A stretch of DNA of 64,000 nucleotides, from contig CM047426.1 of NCBI GenBank assembly GCA_026168455.1, positions 45,092,307 to 45,156,306 of the forward strand, written 5' to 3'. Under the pieces are notes generated by a model. That model had not been told where the DNA came from and searched no databases. It saw only the letters and a program-made list of their open reading frames with translations. This document shows positions 55,940 through 64,000 of the stretch, one piece after another; the stretch's first letter is position 1; the number at the start of each line of letters is the position of its first letter. The stretch comes from Theocolax elegans (Eukaryota > Arthropoda > Insecta > Hymenoptera > Cerocephalidae). Both the position numbers and the translations under genes were made by a program.

Positions 55940-56907
55940 ATTCTTATTAAATGGATAATTTTTACTAGGTTCGATTTGGCTAATTATTTATAACGTTAAA
56001 TATAAAGATTTCACAAAAGAAAACTATTCAAATTTAAACGCTATTTAATATTAATGTAATATTAGTGTACAAGTGTTACAATAGGTTTACAAAATTTTTA
56101 ACTTTTTTTTTAAATTTGTAGATTTTTTTTTACATTTGTAGATTTAATATAGCAAAAAAAATTTATTTGCAAAATTAAAGCATAATGTATCTATGAATTG
56201 TGTAAGAAAGGTTAATTTATTAATTAAACTGTCATTACAATTGTTTATAATAAATTAACATTAATAAAAGAATTTTTAAACCATTAAAAAAAGTTAAAAT
56301 ATTTGCACTAAAAATTAATAATTAATTATTTCCATTTACAAATAATTATTATTTTTAATTTTTGTTTAACTTAAATGACAAAATTATTAATTTAATTAAT
56401 TATTTATACGTTAGAAAAATTTATAAACTTAAATTTAAATTTAAAAAATTATTAATTTAAATTATAAAAAGTATTGTTTAAAGAAAATACAATGATGCTA
56501 CGGAATAATTGTATTAAATAATAAATTACTTAATACTCAAAGTAATTAAATAATTAATTAATTTCGAGGTTTGACATTTATCGGCCATTTTTGAATCTCC
56601 TGATTCTCTTAATTTTGTCGCGTACAACGTGTTGAATAACAAATGAATCAACCAATATGCGAGTTTGATGATTACGTTTTCGATTTCGACTTCCCCTCTC
56701 CGGGCGCTCCCTCCACGCACCGCTTTCGGTCTCTCTGCACCGCCCATCGCCGACTGGCGCGCTCTGATTGGCTCGAATTAATAATGTTTAATTAATAATA
56801 TCTTAAAAAATAAGCTTCAAATCAAAATTTGTCAGATAGAAAAGTTGTTTAAAATTTCGAGCTTTATATGTGTGCGAAATTAACGGAATGAATTTTAGAA
56901 CACCCTG
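55940..56907 (-). repeat. Right long terminal inverted repeat of DD41D element
   Basis: Reverse complement of 38,891-39,847, and it continues without the Copia element (reading CCATTTAATAAGAATG on the minus strand near 55,945). It ends in CAGGGTGTTCT beside TA at 56,908. Confidence 0.8.
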
Positions 56908-56909
56908 TA

Positions 56910-57317
56910 TATACGTATATAAGTATATAAGTATATAAATAGTATTTACTTATTATTTACTTATTTATCTAATTGTTTTTTTTTTGTATATTGTTTTAAA
57001 TGATGTAGATTCTAAAGGTATAGTTATTAAATAATATAAAGATTATAAATCATGTTGTTATTTTTGAATATTTAATAGATGCTGGTAAGTTGACTTTGAC
57101 AGGTGAGGTTAAGAGTTCCTTGTGTCAGAAGTCAAGTTTTAAAAACTTCTTGAAAATTTCTCAAATTGTTCTGGACCACTCGCGAAAAAATATACGTATT
57201 TTTTCTGTATTACTTAAGAATTTTTGTGAAAACTGACAATAAGCATGTATATTCTTATTTGTCAGATATTTCAATATATTGGATCATTGATATCTATATG
57301 TTTTAATTTTGGCGGGA
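56910..57317. other. Spacer, no gene seen
   Basis: AT-rich DNA between the two DD41D elements. No feature is supported. Confidence 0.4.
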
Positions 57318-57435
57318 GTCAGCATAAGTACTATGGTATGTATCAATTTCGAAAAAACGTATGCTGACGTCCGCATAAGTCCACGCGTGTCTGCATAAGT
57401 CAGTCTCTATTTCTTTAAGTGTCTGCATAAGTCCA
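57318..57435. repeat. GTCxGCATAAGT-motif cluster, copy 2
   Basis: Four occurrences of GTC(A/C/T)GCATAAGT in about 110 bp plus TATGCTGACGTC, as at 26,440-26,575. Confidence 0.4.
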
Positions 57436-57442
57436 CTTATAC

Positions 57443-57543
57443 AAAGTGACCAGTTGGCGATTTTTTTTCTTTTTCGCTCTTACGTATATTGATGTTTATT
57501 AAGCAAGAGCAACAAGGAGAAAAAATCGCCATCTGGCAACCCT
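57443..57543 (-). repeat. 101-bp inverted-repeat miniature element, copy 2
   Basis: Near-identical reverse complement of 31,916-32,016. The few differences are in the A/T runs. Confidence 0.7.
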
Positions 57544-57571
57544 GCACTTATATACAAATAAACTTAGCAAT

Positions 57572-57735
57572 AGGGGTTTATGACACCCATGACGGAGAGG
57601 GAAGATACGTTCTTTAGAACGTGCAAGAGAGAGGTTCGGGTTATAACGCCAGGGCTCCATAAACCGTCTATCCCCAACCAGTGGTAGGAAGGAGACAGAA
57701 GATACAAATTTATTATGTCGGGCGTCATAAACTCC
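57572..57735. repeat. Short inverted-repeat unit
   Basis: GGGGTTTATGACACCC at 57,575 is mirrored by GGGCGTCATAAACTCC at about 57,719. The inside is GC-richer and has no frame. Possibly a miniature element. Confidence 0.45.
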
Positions 57736-57899
57736 TATCGGGAAGTTTATATATATATACAGGGTGTCCCATTTTAAATAACGGATGAGAATATCTCAAA
57801 AAATATTGGAGATAGAAAAAAACTTTTTATACAAAAGTTGTAGGGTTTTTAAGGGGCCAACTGACGGTGATATTAACCATAACCTGAGGTCAAAGGTTA

Positions 57900-58175
57900 A
57901 GGTCATTTGAAGGACAAAATGTTTTTTTCAAATAGGAATCACTACTTTTGACCTCGGAAATGGAAAGCGCGGGAAATTTTACGTTCAGTATGATCTTGGC
58001 CAAGGTTATGGTCAAGGTCATGGTCAGGATCAAAACAGTAAACGCGTACAGACCTTACGAAAAAAGCCAACCCTATAAAAATATTGAGATGCAGGAGGTG
58101 TAGGGTTGCAAGAAAGCCAACTGACGGTATCCTTGACCGTCACCTCAAGGACAAAGGTCAAGGTCTTGTTAGGAA
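57900..58175. promoter_or_regulatory. Cluster of AGGTCA-type half-sites in the terminal repeat
   Basis: GGTCAAAGGTTAAGGTCATTT, AAGGTTATGGTCAAGGTCA (TCAAGGTCA at 58,012-58,020) and AAAGGTCAAGGTC occur in the left repeat, mirrored at about 59,885-60,160. TCAAGGTCA is the classical site of FTZ-F1-type nuclear receptors. Binding is an inference only. Confidence 0.4.
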
Positions 58176-58250
58176 TTTTAAGAGCTCGACCATCACTCGC
58201 TCTCAGCCTTACCCAGGATTAACGACGTGGACGTGGCGAGTTTCTAATCC

Positions 58251-58252
<2 letters not shown>

Positions 58253-58293
<41 letters not shown>

Positions 58294-58306
58294 TGTATGT
58301 GTGTGC
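58253..58306. repeat. (GT)n microsatellite in left inverted repeat
   Basis: About 50 bp of GT, mirrored by the (AC)n at 59,730. Confidence 0.9.
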
Positions 58307-58477
58307 GAAATCGTAAAATTTTTTTGCGAAATTATACAAAAATTATTTAGTAGCTACTTTGCTTTAAGTGTAAAAAACTAAAAAAGTAAGAACATACTGT
58401 CAGTGCATAATTCACAACCTCGCTTTAGTTGACCTGATTGAAATAAGATCATTCATCCGTCAGACCCTTAGTACATA

Positions 58478-59541
58478 ATGCCTGATTATACCTCCAAGGA
58501 AATATTAGATATTATTCTTGCGCTTGGATAATGCCATGGTAATTATGCTCAAGCAGCAAGAATATACCGTATTCGTTTTCCTAATAGAAAACACCCAAAC
58601 GATCGTACCATTGCGAGACTTGTAGAGCGTAAACAACAACGACCACTTGGTCCGCGAGAAAGACGGAGAAATAATGTACCAGAAAGGGATCATCCACATG
58701 TGTTTGCAGTATTAGGTTTGGTAGCAATTGACCCCCACATTAGTACTCGAGCAATTGCAAGACAATTAGGTATTCCAAAATCCACGGTGCACCGAATTCT
58801 GAGAGTTCACAGATTCCATCCTTACCACGTAACATTGACACAACAGTTACTTGCTGGGGACTTTAAACGAAGGCGCCAGTTTTGTGCGTGAGCACAAATG
58901 ATAATACAAGGAGATCCAGAATTTTTTAATTACGTCCTATTTAGTGATGAAGCTACTTTTCATAATACTGGTCAACTTAACAGGTACAATTGCCATTACT
59001 GGTCTGTCGAAAATCCACATTGGCTTTAACAAGTAATCATCAGCAACGTTGGAGTTTGACCGTGTGATGCGGTATTATAAATGGAAACTTAATTGGTCCG
59101 TATTTCTTCGAAAGACATATAAATCGCCACAACTATTTACGGTTTTTGAGAAATTATTTACCGGTCTTACTTGAAAATGTTGATCTGCATACAAGACAAC
59201 GCATGTGGTTTCAGCACGATGGTGCACCTGCTCATTTTGCCAGAATAGTTCGTGACAATCTGAACGTCAGATTCACTAATCGATGGATAGGACGTGGTGG
59301 ATTCGAAGAATGGTGTCCGAGATCTCCAGATTTTACCAGCTTGGATTTCTTTTTGTGGGGTTATCTGAAAAATATTGTCTACGCTGAAGTACCCACTACA
59401 AGAGAAAATATGATGGACCGCATAACAATTGCATGTCGCAACATTCCAAGAATCGCTCTTCTAGCCACCATTAGAAGTTTTCAAAATCGTATTCAGTTAT
59501 GCCTTGATAATAACGGGCAATTGTTTGAACATCTTTTTTGA
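58478..59541 (+). pseudogene. DD41D transposase, inactivated
   Basis: From ATG at 58,478 the translation shows the N-terminal region (YAQAARIYRIRFPNRKHPND), a helix-turn-helix (STRAIARQLGIPKSTVHRI) and catalytic residues in FSDEATFHN, FQHDGAPAHFARI and RSPDFTSLDFFLWGYL. Forty-one residues lie between the last two Asp. In-frame stops (near 58,533, 58,889 and 59,028) and a frameshift near 59,060 inactivate it. It has no intron at the place where the giant element's gene has one, but sequence is disturbed close to that point. Confidence 0.85.
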
Positions 59542-59605
59542 TGAATTCCCTGATCAAAGCGTCTTTCAAATCAGATTAGATAACTTATCCTTAGAAGAAC
59601 TATCG

Positions 59606-59724
59606 CCTTGCCTTGAGTGTCTGGGGTAACCACACCTTGCCTCAAGTGGCTGGGACAACTATCGCCTTGCCTTAAGTCGCTGGGACAACTATTGCCTTGC
59701 CTTGAGTGGCTGGGACAACTATAC
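59606..59724. repeat. 30-bp tandem repeat, four units
   Basis: Units CCTTGCCTTGAGTGGCTGGG followed by ACAACTATCG, starting at about 59,606, 59,635, 59,665 and 59,695. The array lies just after the transposase remnant, in a position comparable to the 22-bp repeats of the giant element. Confidence 0.85.
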
Positions 59725-59728
59725 GCCG

Positions 59729-59729
<1 letters not shown>

Positions 59730-59793
<64 letters not shown>

Positions 59794-59797
59794 CACA
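59730..59797. repeat. (AC)n microsatellite in right inverted repeat
   Basis: About 60 bp of AC, the mirror of the GT run at 58,253. Confidence 0.9.
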
Positions 59798-60299
59798 AAG
59801 GGATTAGAAACTCGCCACGTACATGTCGTTAATCCTGGGTAAGGCTGAGAGCGAGTGATGGTCGAGATCTTAAAATTCCTAACACATGACCTTGACCTTT
59901 ACCCTTGAGGTGACGGTCAAGGATACCGTCAGTAGGCTTTCTTGCAACCCTACAGCTCTTGCATTCCAATATTTTTATAGGGTTGGCTGTTTTCGTAAGG
60001 TATGTACGCGTTCACTGTTTTGATCCTGACCATGACCTTGACCATAACCTTGGCCAAGATCATACTGAACGTAAAATTTCCATTTCCGAGGTCAAAAGTA
60101 GTGATTCCTATTTGAAAAAATCATTTTGTCCTTCAAATGACCTTAACCCTTGACCTCAAGTTATGGTTAATATCACCGTCAGTTGGCCCCTTAAAAACCC
60201 TACAACTTTTGTATAGAAAGTTTTTTTCTATCTTCAATATATTTGGAGATATTCTCATCCGTTATTTAAAATTGGACACCCTGTATATATAGTATAATA

Positions 60300-61956
60300 T
60301 ATAAATATGGGTGGTTCTCTGTGACATCGAAGATGAAAAAAATAAATATTGCTATAACTGTGGGAAAATGTTTTAGAGGTATCCAGTAGTTCTCCTGAAT
60401 TTTTTCAGATTTTTTCTGGGCCATTATTTTAAGTTAAAGAGAGTCAAAGTTGACATTTTAGCACTTTTTTGCATTATATGCCCATTTTCATGAATTGTTA
60501 GCTCCCAGGAGATGCATTTTTCACTAAAAACATAAGTATGACTTTTTTTGTAAAATTTTCCGAACTTTTCATTAAAAATACTTTTAAAGACATAAATGTA
60601 TGCTGTCACACTCTTGTAAGCCATTTAAACCTTAAATAGTGAAAATCAGCAATTCTGCTCCGGACTCTGGTAACCTAATACTGTCTAAAACATGTCTTTT
60701 TATAGTCAGAAAATGCCTAAAAATTTCCAGAGTGGGTCTAAATCATTCAGATCACTTATGGTCAAAATATCCGGGAAAAGTGCCCGAAATATTAATAGAA
60801 ATGTATATTTGTTGCCTTATAACGATGAATCTAGTAACATGATCATTGCAAAAAAATTTGTGCACTTACTTTGGAATGGTAGAAAAGTATCTCCACTTGT
60901 TTCAGTATCCATCTAATCCCCTGTAAGCTGCTAAAAATACAAATATTATTATAAAATTATAAAAAATTATTTTTTAAACATTTATATGTTTTTTAGTTTT
61001 ACATCCCTTACAAGAATTATAATACTAATTTGAAGGATTACCATAAATATATAAACATCATTATTACAATAACTGAATATACGTATTTAATACAAAAAAT
61101 ATATAAATAAATCGGATATATAATTATAATGAATAATATGATAACGTGACAGTGACAAGTTTGTGAAATCTAAACAATGTATTGCTGAACAATAATAATA
61201 ATAATGTTGATACTTTTATAGTAATCCTTCAGATTAGTATTATAATTCTTGTAAGGGATGTAAAACTAAAAATCCAGCATTATAAATGTTTAAAAAATAA
61301 TTTTTTATAATTTTATAATAATATTTGTATTTTTAGCAGCTTACAGGGGATTAGATGGATACTGAAACAAGTGGAGATACTTTTCTACCATTCCAAAGTA
61401 AGTGCACAAATTTTTTTGCAATGATCATGATGCTAGATTCATCGTTATAAGGCAACAAATATACATTTCTATTAATATTTCGGGCACTTTTCCCGGATAT
61501 TTTGACCATAAGTGATCTGAATGATTTAGACCCACTCTGGAAATTTTTAGGCAGTTTCTGACTATAAAAAGACATCTTTTAGACAGTATTAGGTTACCAG
61601 AGTCCGGAGCAGAATTGCTGATTTTCACTATTTAAGGTTTAAATGGCTTACAAGAGTGTGACAGCATACATTTATGTCTTTAAAAGTATTTTTAATGAAA
61701 AGTTCGGAAAATTTTACAAAAAAAGTCATACTTATGTTTTTAGTGAAAAATGCATCCCCTGGGAGCTAAAAATTCATGAAAATGGGCATATAATGCAAAA
61801 AAGTGCTAAAATGTCAACTTTGACTCTCTGTAACTTAAAATAATGGCCCAGAAAAAATCTGAAAAAATTCAGGAGAACTACTGGATACCTCTAAAACATA
61901 TTCCCACAGTTATAGCAATATTTATTTTTTTCATCTTCGATGTCACAGAGAACCAC

Positions 61957-61976
<20 letters not shown>
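60300..61976. repeat. 1.7-kb palindrome of the TA-flanked repeat family
   Basis: The left arm, 60,300-60,960, is the reverse complement of the right arm, 61,310-61,976. The centre of about 350 bp contains the AACGTGACAGTGACAAGTTTG segment also present at 24,728. Both outer ends read ...GAACCACCCA into TA runs. The 66-codon and 74-codon frames of the family are intact in both arms. The element could be a dimer of two 3' halves or the original form from which single copies derive. Confidence 0.75.
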
Positions 61977-61995
<19 letters not shown>

Positions 61996-62116
61996 ATATA
62001 TATGTTATATATATATATGTGTTATATATGTGAGTGTGTGTAATATATGGTTTCAGAGACCATAGTACATACATAGATACATATATGTGTGTGTGTGTGT
62101 GTGTGCGCGCGCGCGA
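61960..62116. repeat. TA, TATG and TG microsatellites
   Basis: (TA)n, then mixed TATG, then (TG)n and (CG)n up to about 62,116. Confidence 0.85.
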
Positions 62117-62660
62117 CGGAATATTTATGCAATATATATATTTTTAAATTGTTTTTTCAAGAATAGATAATATATGTATTTTTTCCGTGCGCAAAAAAAG
62201 TTATGAGTATAACTTCAAAAAATGTGTATTAGTTTACTCATTCCTGATAAAATAAAACTCATAAAATTTTTAAATGTGTACTCAATAATAATAACGGACC
62301 TAAAATCAATGTAATGCTTTAAATACAGATGCAAAATTTTTCGAAGATAAAATAAATATTAATCAAGTATAACATACACTTTTCCAAATATCTATATGTG
62401 AAATATACAATATATTAAAAGTTAAATACATTAATTATTGCATTTTTAAGATAATTCTATTATAAACAGTAATGGCAAAAGAAAATTCAAATTTTAATAG
62501 TGGCGATATCAAATACGAATTACATTTGAAAAGTTTTTCAAAAATTATTAATTTAGGAGCATTTAATTTAAATATTTTTTAATTTAATATTTCAAAATTG
62601 TATGGATATACAAGTGAGTAGATTATGTATATTTATAGAAAACAATATTTTAAATAAACA
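62117..62660. other. AT-rich spacer, possible Helitron interior
   Basis: No gene or repeat recognised by eye. It lies upstream of the Helitron-type terminus at 63,503. Confidence 0.35.
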
Positions 62661-62663
62661 AGT

Positions 62664-62873
62664 ATGTATTTATTAGAAACAGAAGGTTATTTAAGGAATG
62701 AATTTGTTTATAATAATCAAAATAAATATATAGGCTCTATAACTAAAGGGAAAAATAGATTGGATATAATTATAGATTCAAACGCAAATTTTGAAAGAAA
62801 ATGGTGCAAATTACGAATTACGGGAGAAATGGAAGAAACAGGTTTTCATTTATATGCCGTTAAAATATTATAA
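62664..62873 (+). other. 69-codon open frame of unknown function
   Basis: Starts MYLLETEGYLRNEFVYNN and continues with KWCKLRITGEMEETGFHLYA. The composition is protein-like for such AT-rich DNA and the stop TAA is followed by AT-rich sequence. I recognise no family. It could be a remnant of the element that ends at 63,503. Confidence 0.3.
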
Positions 62874-63470
62874 ATAGTTCTTTAAAATTAATATAAAAAT
62901 TTATTTATTTCAGAAGAAAGATTTATTACCCTAAAAGTACAAAAGATTAATGACATAGAACTTTTGGCGATGATCCATCGTCATTAAATAAATTAATTTT
63001 AGGAGGTGAAGTTCTATTTATATCCGTTTAAAATAATCCAAAATTTTAATAAGTTGTTACTAAATACTACAATTTAGTAAGTATATGCACTTTACTATTT
63101 TTAGTAAGTTAATTTTTCATTAACATTTATAATTATTAAAATATAAATTTAAGTTTTATAGGAATTCATATAGTTTAAAATTTACAGTTAACATTTAATA
63201 TGTCTCTATTATTTTTATTATTTTTATTCTATTTTATTACACTAAATTTTGGTAAAAACTTTTAATTATAAATTATAATCGTATGTAAAAAAAAATTAAA
63301 TTTTTGATATAAAACCCAATGTACTATAGCAGTACCTCCAAGGTGTTGCGTGAATCTGTTTAATTTTTAAGGTGTCCGTGGTAGCGAAAAAATAATATAA
63401 TTTACAATATTATTTTAAAAAAAATTAATTACGAAAAACCTTTTTCAAAATTAAGAATAGGGGGTAGGCG
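62874..63470. other. AT-rich, no gene seen
   Basis: AT-rich sequence. 63,340-63,400 (ACCTCCAAGGTGTTGCG, AAGGTGTCCGTGG) is less AT-rich and may belong to the terminal part of the Helitron-like element. Confidence 0.35.
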
Positions 63471-63503
63471 CGCGAAGCGCGCAGGGGGGCGAAGCCCCCC
63501 TAG
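63471..63503 (+). mobile_element. Helitron-type 3' terminus
   Basis: Two short GC hairpins (GCGCGCGAAGCGCGC and GGGGGGCGAAGCCCCCC) are followed at once by CTAG and then T. A GC-rich hairpin just before CTRR with a T following is the signature of Helitron 3' ends. The 5' end was not located. Confidence 0.55.
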
Positions 63504-64000
63504 TATATATACATATAAGAAGTATAAAAAGAGTGTAGAAGTCCATAATAATTATTATTGAAGCTTAGTAAAAAATTTTTTAATAAAAAATAAGACTCAA
63601 ATTGATCTCCTCGAACTCAATTTTTATTAACTGCCAACGTTTCGGACGTTTTTTAAACCGTCCCTTTTCAAGGCTATACAAAAAAACCACTTATTAAATT
63701 AACAATTTGCAAATATTAATATGATAAAAACAATAAAAGTCACGTAGAACATAATCTTACCAATAAAAAAAGCGCAGAGATATTAAATTAACATATTGGG
63801 TGAATCACACACTCTCCATCAACATCGCACGTAACTATCAAATTAAAATTAATATTAGAGATTAAAAAAAAACTGAATATAAACTAGAGAAAAGAATTAT
63901 TTCACAATTAAAAGGTCTTTTACCATCGCACAACCTTCCACTTAACATATCGAAGAGAAACGAGGACCTCCCCGAAGGAAGTCCTGTACACTAGTATTTT
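63504..64000 (-). other. AT-rich region with a Penelope-like motif
   Basis: The minus strand around 63,640-63,680 reads CCTTGAAAAGGGACGG, then CGTCCGAAACGTTGGCAG. This resembles the degenerate hammerhead-ribozyme-like segment (GAAAC and flanking stem) of Penelope-like elements. The conserved CTGATGA core is not intact and no coding region is visible, so the call is weak. Confidence 0.25.

Larger units (their letters stand above)
38891..56907 (-). mobile_element. Giant DD41D Tc1/mariner-superfamily element (18.0 kb with nested Copia)
   Basis: The two ends, TAGGGTGTTCT at 38,891 and CAGGGTGTTCT (minus strand) ending at 56,907, lie beside TA. They start inverted repeats that match for about 0.97 kb. 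Between them are a spliced DD41D transposase gene on the minus strand, AT-rich repeat arrays and a 1.7-kb foldback block. An 8.2-kb Copia element is inserted in the left terminal repeat. Without Copia the unit is about 9.8 kb; ordinary Tc1/mariner elements are 1-3 kb. The alternative is that two separate copies of a shorter terminal-repeat element happen to frame the transposase. Confidence 0.65.
57760..60283 (+). mobile_element. Second DD41D Tc1/mariner-superfamily element (2524 bp)
   Basis: The ends CAGGGTGTCC at 57,760 and GGACACCCTG at 60,283 are flanked by TA. Inverted repeats of about 0.55 kb (57,760-58,310 and 59,735-60,283) include mirrored (GT)n and (AC)n runs at their inner ends. 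A broken transposase and a 30-bp tandem repeat lie between. The termini resemble those of the giant element, but the long repeats differ in sequence. Confidence 0.85.

Overview
This window looks like gene-poor, transposon-packed DNA from an insect, possibly a hymenopteran. The lineage is an inference from the mix of element families and was not tested. The sequence is AT-rich. I found no convincing single-copy host gene. Almost every coding stretch belongs to a mobile element, and most of these are broken and nested in one another.

Layout. 0.9-2.0 kb: CR1-like LINE fragment. 2.1-5.6 kb: near-perfect tandem duplication of about 1.76 kb, followed by 120-bp repeats. 6.5-17.3 kb: three CR1-like LINEs (C, B, A) head to tail on the minus strand, with a (GA/TC)n tract at every junction. 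Copies A and B are almost complete. 17.3-23.9 kb: LTR-like sequences and a decayed plus-strand Gypsy pol. 24.1-26.2 kb: a TA-flanked interspersed repeat and an LTR-like block. 27.1-29.3 kb: piggyBac-like element with TTAA flanks, carrying a 502-bp TTAA miniature element in one terminal repeat. 30.7-31.7 kb: 3' end of an RNase H-encoding LINE. 33.3-36.5 kb: minus-strand remnants of an arthropod repeat-associated gene and a Gypsy pol split by an LTR-like insertion. 37.4-38.5 kb: 1.1-kb palindrome holding a hAT dimerisation-domain remnant.

38.9-56.9 kb is the centrepiece. Two inverted repeats of about 0.97 kb, with CAGGGTGTTCT-type ends beside TA, enclose a transposase of the IS630-Tc1-mariner superfamily with DD41D spacing and one canonical 1.4-kb intron. 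They also enclose arrays of AT-rich repeats and a 1.7-kb foldback block. A complete 8.2-kb Copia retrotransposon sits inside the left terminal repeat, with identical 251-bp LTRs and an AATAA duplication. Its gag is split by a 1.29-kb element with an AACT duplication. Without Copia the DD41D element would be about 9.8 kb, very large for this superfamily.

57.8-60.3 kb: a second, broken DD41D element of 2.5 kb with about 0.55-kb inverted repeats rich in AGGTCA-type half-sites. 60.3-62.0 kb: palindrome made from the same repeat family as 2 kb and 25 kb. 62-64 kb: AT-rich DNA with a Helitron-type 3' terminus at 63,503 and a possible Penelope-like fragment.

The window is best read as a stratigraphy of insertions. 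Several paralogous repeats provide internal 'empty sites' that prove individual insertion events.
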